This document shows, one piece after another, positions 1 to 7,727 of a DNA stretch of 64,000 nucleotides; position 1 is the first letter of the stretch; every line of letters begins with the position of its first letter. Under the pieces are notes generated by a model. That model was given only the letters and a program-made list of their open reading frames with translations. It had not been told where the DNA came from and did not search any database. The position numbers and the translations under genes were made by a program. The DNA is from Calditrichia bacterium (GTDB lineage Bacteria; Calditrichota; Calditrichia; RBG-13-44-9; J075): the NCBI GenBank assembly GCA_028284445.1, contig JANQRS010000047.1, forward strand, positions 62,001 through 126,000, given 5' to 3'.

Positions 1-2
1 GC

Positions 3-3000
3 AAGCATCATCGCTTTGACCAATATTACAAAGGTGTGAAGGTCTTTGGCGCCCAGTATGTTCTTCATGAGCGGGAGTCCAAAGTCTGGATGGCAAATGG
101 ACATCTGGTGCATGGTCTTAAAGTTGACGTCAGCCCGAAGGTGAGCGAAGAAGCGGCTTTGGAAGCAGCGTTGAAGCATATTGGCGCCAAATCCTATATG
201 TGGGAAGCGGAGGAGAATGAAGCCTTCTTAAAGGCCGAACAAGGGGATGAGAATGCTACATTCTATCCGCAAGGCGAATTGATGCTGACTTCCGGCGGCC
301 ACGCTTTGGAAGCCCGGAATATGGTGTTGACCTATCGTTTTGATATCTATGCCGAGTATCCGCGGTCCCGCGACTATATTTTTGTCGATGCCCATACCGG
401 CAAAATTGTGAACAAGATCCCGCGAATCCATCACGTCGATGTTGCCGGCAGTGGCGCCTCTCTTTACAATGGCACCGTTAATATGACGGTAGACGAAGTC
501 TCGTCGAACAGCTATCGCCTGCGTCAATCAACCACACGCGCTGCCGCTATTGAAACATATGATATGCAGAACGGCACCAGCTACACTGCTGCCGCCGATT
601 TTACGGCTACCAGCGCAAGTGGCACCTGGGATGCCGCCGGCGTTAGCGGGCACTTCGGTGCGGAAGCAACCTACGACTACTTCTTCAACAATCATGGTCG
701 TAATAGTGTGGACGATGCCGGTTTTACCCTGCTGAGCTACATTCATACAGACTTGATTGGTTTTGGCTATCCGAACAACATTAATGCATTTTGGGATGGC
801 TCCCGAATGACTTATGGTGACGGCGACGGCGTTAACTATACCGAGCTCGTGACGCTGGATATCTGTAGCCACGAATTGACTCACGGTGTAACCGACTTTT
901 CCTCAGACCTGATCTATCAAGGTGAATCCGGTGCACTGAACGAATCTTTTAGTGATATTTTTGGAAACCTGGTAGAATTTGAAGTTCAGGGTGACCCGGG
1001 TGTTGGCACCGGTAACTGGCGCGTGGGTGAGCAAATGACCACCAATGGTCTCGGTATCCGTAATATGGAAAATCCCAATGAGTTTAGTGATCCGGATACC
1101 TACAATGGTACTCACTGGGCGCCGACCGGACCGTTTGATTTTGACAACGGTGGTGTTCACATCAACAGTGGTGTGCAGAACTTCTGGTTCTACCTGTTGA
1201 TGACCGGTGGCACCGGCACCAACGATAATGGTTATGCCTATAATGTTGTGGCAATTAGCAAGCAAGATGCGGCATCAATTGCTTATCACAACAACAATTC
1301 CTTCCTGACCCCAAGTTCCAATTATGACGATGCGCGTACAGGCGCTATCGACTGCGCTGAGCAGCTTTTTGGCGTGGGTTCGCAGCAGGCCCTATCTACA
1401 GCGGAAGCGTGGCTGGCAGTTGGTGTGGGTACTGTTCCGCAGCCGCCGGCAGAATATGCAACCCTGCCATTCACGGAAGGTTTTGAGGCCGGTTCTTTTG
1501 GTGTGAACTGGAATACCTATACAAGCAATAATTTTGGCCGCGTTCAGGTTACCACTGCCAATACGCCGGCAGCCGGCAGCTACCACATGACGATGGACGT
1601 TACCACGAATAATAATTTCAGCACCCAGGAAGCCTGGTTGCACCTGGATCTTTCCGGCGAATCCCAGGTTACCCTGGATTTCCAATGGAAAGACTTTGCT
1701 GATGAAACCCACACCCAGGACGGTGTTTACTTCTCTGATAATGGTGGTACCACCTTCACCAAGGTCCAAGATCTGAATGGTGCGTCTTACACCAATAATG
1801 TCTGGAACAGCTTCAGCCTGGATGTGGATGATCTGGCATCGACTAACGGTCTGTCTTTGACAAGCACCTTCATCATCAAGTTCCAGCAATATGACAATTA
1901 CGTTATTGCTACGGATGGCCATGCGTATGATGAAATTAGCGTCACCGGCGACGGTGGCGGCAATGTTGCCCCGACTGCCGAGGCCAATGGACCATATGAT
2001 GCAGATATCAATGTATCCATTAACTTTAGCAGCGCTGGTTCCAATGACACCGATGGCACGATTAGCAGCTATTCCTGGGACTTCGGCGATGGCGGCAGCA
2101 GTACCGATGCTAACCCGAGTTACAGCTACGCAACGGCTGGTACTTATACAGCTACCCTGACCGTAACCGACGACGGTGGCTTGACTGCGGAAGACGAAGC
2201 AACTGTGACCATTACCGATCCGGGTAGTGGTGGCACCGGCGATTGGGTTGAGCTGGCATATGATGATTTCGAATCCGGTTGGGGCAGCTACGTAGATGGC
2301 GGCAGCGACTGTCGTCGCAGCGCGAACGACGCGGCGTTTGCCTGGGAAGGCACCTATTGTGCACGTATTCGTGATAACTCGACGTCCTCAAATTTCACCA
2401 CAGGCACTGGTTTGAATTTGACCGGATATGACGAACTGCGTTTCGACTTCTATTTCTATCCCCGCACCCTGGAAGCAGGAGAAGGATTTGTGGTAGAATT
2501 GAATGACGGCAGCGGCTGGGTGGTTGTCGGTGATTATCAGGAAGGTGTCCACTTTACCAATGGCAGCTTCTGGCATGAATCCGGCCTGATCGTTAGCACC
2601 TCCGTTGTCAGCTCGCTCAGCGATGTAGATGTTCGCTTCCGCTGTACCGGTACAGTTAATAATGACCGTGTATATATGGATGCGATTCGGATTGAAGGAC
2701 GTACTAATAGCACGATTGCCGGTTTGATTGCCGGTGGTAGCGGTAGCCCCGCTACAATTCCATTGGAATATGCTCTTGCGCAGAACTTCCCGAATCCTTT
2801 TAACCCAACCACCACTATCAGCTTCTCCGTTCCACAGGAAAGCGAAGTCTCCATCAAAATTTATGACATCAATGGTAGTTTGGTGAAGACCCTGGTGAAT
2901 GAGCACAAAGCGGTAGGTACTCACTCCCAGGCTTGGGATGGCCGCAATGACAATGGCGTCGCTGTTAGCAGCGGTATCTATATTTATCGCATGGTTTCCG

Positions 3001-3041
3001 GCAGCTTTGAACAAAGCCGTCGCCTGATCATGTTGAAGTAA
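3..3041 (+). CDS. Secreted M4 (thermolysin-family) metalloprotease with PKD and sorting-type C-terminal domain, 5' partial
   Basis: The reading frame is open to the left edge (frame 3), and the first visible residues (YYKGVKVFGAQ) belong to the FTP/PepSY propeptide of M4 proteases, so the signal peptide and start lie outside the window. Counting from the GTG at 36, the zinc site HELTH is at residues 279-283, the third ligand Glu303 lies in GALNESFSD, and the catalytic His375 lies in GGVHINSG, so the enzyme looks active. After the catalytic domain come a beta-sandwich (about 480-640), a PKD domain (about 645-725, with WDFGDG), a second beta-sandwich, and a C-terminal FlgD/type IX sorting-type domain starting with FPNPFNPTTTI. 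It is probably an exported or cell-surface endopeptidase. A strong terminator follows. Confidence 0.95.
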   Translation, partial: KHHRFDQYYKGVKVFGAQYVLHERESKVWMANGHLVHGLKVDVSPKVSEEAALEAALKHIGAKSYMWEAEENEAFLKAEQGDENATFYPQGELMLTSGGHALEARNMVLTYRFDIYAEYPRSRDYIFVDAHTGKIVNKIPRIHHVDVAGSGASLYNGTVNMTVDEVSSNSYRLRQSTTRAAAIETYDMQNGTSYTAAADFTATSASGTWDAAGVSGHFGAEATYDYFFNNHGRNSVDDAGFTLLSYIHTDLIGFGYPNNINAFWDGSRMTYGDGDGVNYTELVTLDICSHELTHGVTDFSSDLIYQGESGALNESFSDIFGNLVEFEVQGDPGVGTGNWRVGEQMTTNGLGIRNMENPNEFSDPDTYNGTHWAPTGPFDFDNGGVHINSGVQNFWFYLLMTGGTGTNDNGYAYNVVAISKQDAASIAYHNNNSFLTPSSNYDDARTGAIDCAEQLFGVGSQQALSTAEAWLAVGVGTVPQPPAEYATLPFTEGFEAGSFGVNWNTYTSNNFGRVQVTTANTPAAGSYHMTMDVTTNNNFSTQEAWLHLDLSGESQVTLDFQWKDFADETHTQDGVYFSDNGGTTFTKVQDLNGASYTNNVWNSFSLDVDDLASTNGLSLTSTFIIKFQQYDNYVIATDGHAYDEISVTGDGGGNVAPTAEANGPYDADINVSINFSSAGSNDTDGTISSYSWDFGDGGSSTDANPSYSYATAGTYTATLTVTDDGGLTAEDEATVTITDPGSGGTGDWVELAYDDFESGWGSYVDGGSDCRRSANDAAFAWEGTYCARIRDNSTSSNFTTGTGLNLTGYDELRFDFYFYPRTLEAGEGFVVELNDGSGWVVVGDYQEGVHFTNGSFWHESGLIVSTSVVSSLSDVDVRFRCTGTVNNDRVYMDAIRIEGRTNSTIAGLIAGGSGSPATIPLEYALAQNFPNPFNPTTTISFSVPQESEVSIKIYDINGSLVKTLVNEHKAVGTHSQAWDGRNDNGVAVSSGIYIYRMVSGSFEQSRRLIMLK

Positions 3042-3067
3042 GGAGCAGCTTCAATTCTCGCAATAAG

Positions 3068-3104
3068 AAATCCCCGCCGGTATGATACCGGCGGGGATTT
3101 TCTT
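3068..3104 (+). terminator. Rho-independent terminator of the M4 protease gene
   Basis: The segment AAATCCCCGCCGGTA / TACCGGCGGGGATTT forms a perfect 15-bp stem with a 3-nt loop and is followed by a short T-rich run. It lies 27 bases after the protease stop codon. Confidence 0.9.
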
Positions 3105-3513
3105 TCTCCACCTGTCCGCAGGGGTGATCTATATTATAAGAGGCGAACAGGCCGCCCGGATCTCACTTTGCCTGCAAAAACTTTCCGAAAACTGCATATC
3201 CTTGAATATTTTGCTGAATTTCAATATCTTTTCTTGCTATCGCATCATAAGTATCCTGGGAGCCGGGCGAGTCGGAGAGAAATGCCCACCAAAATTGACT
3301 AAATTCCAGCGCCACCAACCATTTCCAGGGACAAACCGTGAGTCATTAGCCGGCTTCCCCGTTTTATCCGTAGGCTTGATTTTATCGGTATTTCGATTTT
3401 TTCAGTCGGTAAGGTGCATATAGATCGCTCGAACCCGTCATTTTTTCGAAGTACCGGGCCTTTTTTTTGAGAAAAGCCTCAATTCCTCGTCTCTTTTCAC
3501 ATAGAGGACCTAT
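3105..3513. other. Intergenic region upstream of the sigma/CHAT cluster
   Basis: No convincing gene was seen here. A 113-codon frame overlaps the terminator and has no ribosome site. The last 100 bases are T-rich and contain a GGGCC followed by eight T just before the ribosome-binding site of the sigma gene; this could be a leader or weak terminator. The promoter of the cluster is presumably here but no clear -35/-10 was identified. Confidence 0.4.
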
Positions 3514-4227
3514 GTGGAGAACATTTTGAACTATTCGATGAATGGGCATGCTCAAAAGCGCAGTACGATTGCAGTGGCCGCGGAAGTTGATACCAAGGTA
3601 AAGAGAATGCCCCGCAAATATGAAGATTTATCCCATAAGGAATTGATCCATCGTTTGGGCGAAAATCCTGAAGATCGGCAATTATGTGATGAATTCTATG
3701 CCAGATATAACGCATATATCTCGAGCGTCGTTGTTCACAAATACCGGAATTCGCGCTTAAAGCGCTACATCGAACCCGGAGATATTGTCCAGGAAGTATA
3801 TATCAATTTGTGGAAAAATGACGGTAAGGCCTTTACTGATTTTCGATCTGACTATGAAAATGGCGTGTTTAAATGGCTGGGCACAATTTCGTACTTTACG
3901 CTGCTGGCGAAAGTTGAAAATCGTCCCCATTTGGATTTTGACAATATGCCGACTGAAGATCGTAAAAAGTTCGTGGCCGAACTAAGCGTGGCCAGGGAAT
4001 TCAACGAAGAAGTAAATGACTGTCTCCAGCGGCTTGGCAAACTGCGCAGGCAGGGATTTCGTGACAAAATTATCTTTCTCTTGAAGGCCGAAGGATTCAG
4101 TACCGAAGAGATCGAAAACTATTTCGACAGCCTTAGTGGAAAACGAATTGCCGGCATTTGCACAGAGATGAAGCAGGCGTTGCAGGATTGCCTGCGGAAG
4201 AAGGGAATCGATCCCATCGGGAAATAA
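3514..4227 (+). CDS. ECF-like RNA polymerase sigma factor of the CHAT cluster
   Basis: The protein has 237 residues and a GTG start preceded by GAGGA at suitable spacing. Region 2 is recognisable: DIVQEVYINLWKN at residues 90-102 corresponds to the core-binding region 2.2, followed by FKWLGTISYFTLL as the -10 recognition helix. Region 4 (about 160-230) is only loosely helix-turn-helix-like (GFSTEEIENYFDS then KRIAGICTEMKQAL) and departs from the usual ECF pattern, so -35 recognition may be atypical. It is the first gene of the cluster and is followed by a FecR-like membrane protein, the standard order for a sigma/anti-sigma pair. The role is inferred: transcription of this cluster or of a dispersed regulon. 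Confidence 0.75.
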   Translation: MENILNYSMNGHAQKRSTIAVAAEVDTKVKRMPRKYEDLSHKELIHRLGENPEDRQLCDEFYARYNAYISSVVVHKYRNSRLKRYIEPGDIVQEVYINLWKNDGKAFTDFRSDYENGVFKWLGTISYFTLLAKVENRPHLDFDNMPTEDRKKFVAELSVAREFNEEVNDCLQRLGKLRRQGFRDKIIFLLKAEGFSTEEIENYFDSLSGKRIAGICTEMKQALQDCLRKKGIDPIGK

Positions 4228-4345
4228 TCATTTCTTTTTAAGAAAAATTGCACAAGAGGCAATCTGTAAGAATAGTGAGGGTAGCGGAGTAGGGCACTTA
4301 ATTGGGGAAAATTAATGGTCGAGCGATTTAGATGGTGTGTGTATT

Positions 4346-5329
4346 ATGACAAATATGTATGGAATGGGAGAACCCGGTCAAGACCGGTTTGACAGCGAAA
4401 AACTTGCGCTATTATCCAAGTATGTGGACAAGCAGACGACGCCGCAGGAAAATGCCCGGGTAGAAGAATGGCTGGCGACAGATCCGCTGCTTTATCATAC
4501 CTTCACGAGCCTTTTGCAAGATGCTGAAAAGGAATTCGGTCTGGAGGAGCAACAGGAGGCGATAGAAATTGTTGGCCTGACGGCTGACGACATATTTGCC
4601 AATATAAAAAAAATGACCGCTGAACCGAATCCGGGTGTAATCCCGGTAACGAAACCGAATAATGTCATCAGCGTTCCCTGGTGGCGGCAAGTGCCCGTAC
4701 AACTTGCGGCAGCAGCAGTGTTGTTGCTTGGCTTAATAGGCGGGCCACAGGTCTATGATTATTGGCATTTTGATCGGGTGATCGATCAGGCTTTGGTGGC
4801 GCAGCTTGAGAATCACACTCAGGATCTGCACCAGGCCCGTCTGAGTGATGCTTATCGTGGTGAATCGATACCGATGAGCCCTGAAGAAGCTGAGACAGAA
4901 CTGGAAAAGCAGTTGCTTGCGGCAATAGACTTCAAGGCAGATGACGACGATACCGAGGCGCGTCGACGCCTTGCGAATGAGTACTTCTTGTTGGGCAAGA
5001 GCGACAAACTGCGTCGGGAGTTTGAGTGGCTAAAGGGCGTCGAAAATAAGTCTGCCAAGCTCCTGAACGACCTCGGTACATTCGTTTACAAGCTAAAACC
5101 GCTGGATGGAGCCAAAGAGGCCAACACATATTTTCAGGCTGCCCTGGAACAGGCGCCGGAAAACTCTATTTATCAATATAACCTGGCGCTAACCCAGGAA
5201 GAGTTGGGCAATTTGAAGGAAGCAAAGCGACTGTTGGAAGCATGCCTCAGGACGGAAAAAGATGAAGGCTGGGAGCAACAGATTCGTAAGAATCTGACTC
5301 GTATCGAAGCCGCGGAAACCCCGCCCTGA
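4346..5329 (+). CDS. Membrane anti-sigma-like protein with C-terminal TPR domain
   Basis: The protein has 327 residues from ATG 4346; an in-frame GTG at 4337 is possible and neither start has a good ribosome site. The first ~50 residues (LLSKYVDKQTTPQENARVEE then WLATDP) match the N-terminal helix pair of FecR-type anti-sigma factors. A single membrane helix lies at about 116-140 (AAAAVLLLGLIGG). The outer part holds TPR helices (about 200-325, for example NDLGTFVYKLKPLDGAKEAN and YQYNLALTQEELGN). The layout fits a protein that holds the sigma factor at the membrane and senses a partner through its TPRs. It has no cysteine zinc motif. The anti-sigma role is inferred from domain and position. 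Confidence 0.7.
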   Translation: MTNMYGMGEPGQDRFDSEKLALLSKYVDKQTTPQENARVEEWLATDPLLYHTFTSLLQDAEKEFGLEEQQEAIEIVGLTADDIFANIKKMTAEPNPGVIPVTKPNNVISVPWWRQVPVQLAAAAVLLLGLIGGPQVYDYWHFDRVIDQALVAQLENHTQDLHQARLSDAYRGESIPMSPEEAETELEKQLLAAIDFKADDDDTEARRRLANEYFLLGKSDKLRREFEWLKGVENKSAKLLNDLGTFVYKLKPLDGAKEANTYFQAALEQAPENSIYQYNLALTQEELGNLKEAKRLLEACLRTEKDEGWEQQIRKNLTRIEAAETPP

Positions 5330-5365
5330 TAAAGCTGCGGCATTTCATTTCTAGTGGAGGACAAA

Positions 5366-7204
5366 ATGATTAGTATCGTCAATTGGATACTGAATCTCGT
5401 GTGGCCAAAGCGATTCGGTTCGGTTATCTACGTGCGACGCACCCTTGGTACCAAGGGATTTCGCATCCACCTATTAGCATTGAGCACCGCCTTTTTTGCA
5501 GTATTGGCCGGCATATTTGCTGCCGGTTTACCTACCTATTCTTTACCCTTTATTTGCTGGACAGTTGCGATATTGTTTGCCGGTTCTATTTTTGGCGCTA
5601 TGTGGCTGCCATTGATCATCCTTGCCGGTATCCTGGCACTGGCCGGGGGATTGGCAGCACTCCATCCGGAAGCGCCGCAGGTGTTCGTGAACTACTGCAG
5701 CGGATACCTCGTCGGAGCCCTGCTCGGCATCCTCTACAATGATTTGGTCTATTTGCATCAGCGATTTTTTCGACGTACGGCCTCGCGAATTGTCTATGCC
5801 TATGATACTGAGCGTAGCTTGAATTTCATCATGTCGCCAAAGATCAAGGAGGTGATGCATGCCGTGCCGCCGGCCGATCGCGACAAATACTTCCAGCCCG
5901 ATCCTGATGAGCCGGACAAAATGATCAAGAAAATTGACACCTGGCTGTACGATTTTCAACCTGACCATGAACCGCCCTATCCTTTTACAGTAGCGATAAT
6001 CGCCAATCCAATTTTTCGGGAGAAGGTTGAAGATGGGTATCGGGAAATGGTCGATCCGATCAGTGAGGATCGCGAGCTGTTTATGCGCTCCGCTGAACGT
6101 GCCTTGCAGAGCCTCAGCCAAAACCATGTCGTGGGTGCCCCGGAAATCTGGTCCAAAATCCGCATTGTAACGGTATTCCACAAGTTGGTGCCGGAGGAAA
6201 GATGGGAAGATGTCGGCATGGCCCAGTCTTATGAAGCCGGATTGTACGAGATCTCCGGTTACGAAGGAGAAGGGAATATCGCTATCGATGGTGTGTCAAC
6301 GGATGACCTGATCGATGCTGCCGCTCATGCCCGCGACCGCTATCTTTATATGCTGAATGCCGCCAGCAAAGAATTCCCGACATCGACCGGGGCAAACGGA
6401 GAGGACCTTGACCCGGAGCAGTTGTGCCGCGAAACCGATATGCTGATCATTCTCAGTGCCGTACCGAAGTACAAGCGTGCGACTGCTCAATTTGCCAATT
6501 GGTATGAAGACGATACCATGCGCCCGCTGCAACCGGATATGAATGGCGAAGAATTTGAGCTTGAAAAAGTCCGCTTGCCGGAAAAATGCGAAGATCCGGT
6601 TCACGCCTTCTATTTCCATAACCCTGGGCGAATGGCTGTCAATGTGCTCGAGGCCAGCTTCCGGACCTATATTCACGAATTTGGTCATGCGATATCGGAT
6701 GTTGATAACGGGGTGATCGTAGATGAATATTACGACCGTTTTTTTATCGACAATCTGCCGGACAAGCCTTCGCTTAACATTCGCTGGTTTGATGTCAATC
6801 GATTCTCCAGAAAGGTTGATAAGGACACCGGACGAATCTTGCAGCCGATTCCGCGTGAATTCTCCGAATACCGGCTGAAGTTGGCGGCGAAGAAAGAACC
6901 GAAAACCGCTTTCCAATCTGATATTGATCATCCATCAGGTAAGGAAAACTGGCTTGGGTTTTTCCCGGCGCGCGACAATCTGGATGCCAATTGCATTATG
7001 GATCGAACCGGTGTGCGCAATCGCTTCGATGGATTGCTTTCAAAGTTCATTTATGACCGGTTGTGGGTGAAGGTCAACCGAATGAAGCGAGCAGCGGCTT
7101 CACGGAAAACCGCTGCTTCGTCCAATGCGAAAAACAGAAGTACTACGACAGACAAATCGAGCAAATCGAAAAGGAAAGGGGTAGATAAAGATGCTTCCTT
7201 ATAA
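5366..7204 (+). CDS. Multi-spanning membrane protein with M64-like HEFGH zinc metallopeptidase domain
   Basis: The protein has 612 residues. ATG 5366 is chosen because GTGGAGG lies 5 bases upstream; a GTG at 5354 is part of that ribosome site. About four hydrophobic helices lie within residues 34-130. A large soluble region follows, with HEFGH at 437-441, DEYYD at 453-457, and a distal segment GFFPARDNLDANCIMD ending near 546. The spacing HExxH...DEY...G-[FY]-x-P...C-[IL]-M recalls the IgA-peptidase M64 family; that match is from memory and unconfirmed. The tail (about 570-612) is Lys/Ser/Thr-rich and disordered. The gene overlaps the next one by 14 bases, so they are probably co-translated. 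The likely role is an intracellular or membrane-proximal zinc protease acting with the CHAT protease; its substrate is unknown. Confidence 0.6.
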   Translation: MISIVNWILNLVWPKRFGSVIYVRRTLGTKGFRIHLLALSTAFFAVLAGIFAAGLPTYSLPFICWTVAILFAGSIFGAMWLPLIILAGILALAGGLAALHPEAPQVFVNYCSGYLVGALLGILYNDLVYLHQRFFRRTASRIVYAYDTERSLNFIMSPKIKEVMHAVPPADRDKYFQPDPDEPDKMIKKIDTWLYDFQPDHEPPYPFTVAIIANPIFREKVEDGYREMVDPISEDRELFMRSAERALQSLSQNHVVGAPEIWSKIRIVTVFHKLVPEERWEDVGMAQSYEAGLYEISGYEGEGNIAIDGVSTDDLIDAAAHARDRYLYMLNAASKEFPTSTGANGEDLDPEQLCRETDMLIILSAVPKYKRATAQFANWYEDDTMRPLQPDMNGEEFELEKVRLPEKCEDPVHAFYFHNPGRMAVNVLEASFRTYIHEFGHAISDVDNGVIVDEYYDRFFIDNLPDKPSLNIRWFDVNRFSRKVDKDTGRILQPIPREFSEYRLKLAAKKEPKTAFQSDIDHPSGKENWLGFFPARDNLDANCIMDRTGVRNRFDGLLSKFIYDRLWVKVNRMKRAAASRKTAASSNAKNRSTTTDKSSKSKRKGVDKDASL

Positions 7205-7727
7205 TCAGTCTTTTCGGACCTTGTTACGCAAATATATTCCCCAGGTCAGCGAATATCAATTGAGGCGTCACGAAGAAATTATCGGTTTGCGAAACGAGCT
7301 GATCCTGGAAAGCGCTTACGCGCCGGAGCCAAATGATTTGCAAAACTACATTGCGGTGATAGAAGGTTTGTCAAGCCGCGCCAGAGAGGTATTTGCCGGA
7401 TATGAAAATTTATACCTTGCTGCCGAGAAAGTTTGGGAAGCACGGCGCCGTTTCGCTTATAAGCAAGGGAATTTGCAGCAAATTCCCGATTCATTCAATG
7501 GCCTGCGTGGTTTTATTAGGGCAGCCTGGAATTATACACGAGTTACCTGGCGCTACGTGCCGGTACTCTGGTGGAATCGTTTCTGCGCGATTGCACCGAT
7601 AATACCAACTCCTGGTCCGGATAACCCCGGTGGCATCAATCCTGATGATGGTCGTGAAAAGGATCCGGACGATACACGTCCGCCCGGTGGCGGTCATAAT
7701 CCCGGCTATGATCAAGGACCGAAGTAA
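7191..7727 (+). CDS. Unknown protein of the CHAT cluster with Gly/Pro/Asp-rich tail
   Basis: The protein has 178 residues and is not recognised as any family. Residues 1-110 look helical (LLRKYIPQVSEYQLRRHEEI, then a second helical block), followed by an aromatic stretch (TRVTWRYVPVLWWNRF) that could lie on or in the membrane. The last ~40 residues are low-complexity Pro/Gly/Asp. The start overlaps the metallopeptidase gene by 14 bases, and the stop overlaps the start of the CHAT gene by one base, so it is firmly in the same operon. It could be an adaptor or substrate of one of the two proteases; that is speculation. Confidence 0.7.
   Translation: MLPYNQSFRTLLRKYIPQVSEYQLRRHEEIIGLRNELILESAYAPEPNDLQNYIAVIEGLSSRAREVFAGYENLYLAAEKVWEARRRFAYKQGNLQQIPDSFNGLRGFIRAAWNYTRVTWRYVPVLWWNRFCAIAPIIPTPGPDNPGGINPDDGREKDPDDTRPPGGGHNPGYDQGPK

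Noticed and set aside
528..884. 118-codon minus-strand frame, plus several similar frames under the M4 protease
   Set aside because: They are antisense shadows of a gene with clear catalytic motifs.
3082..3423. 113-codon frame after the protease
   Set aside because: It starts inside the terminator hairpin, has no ribosome site and no recognisable content.
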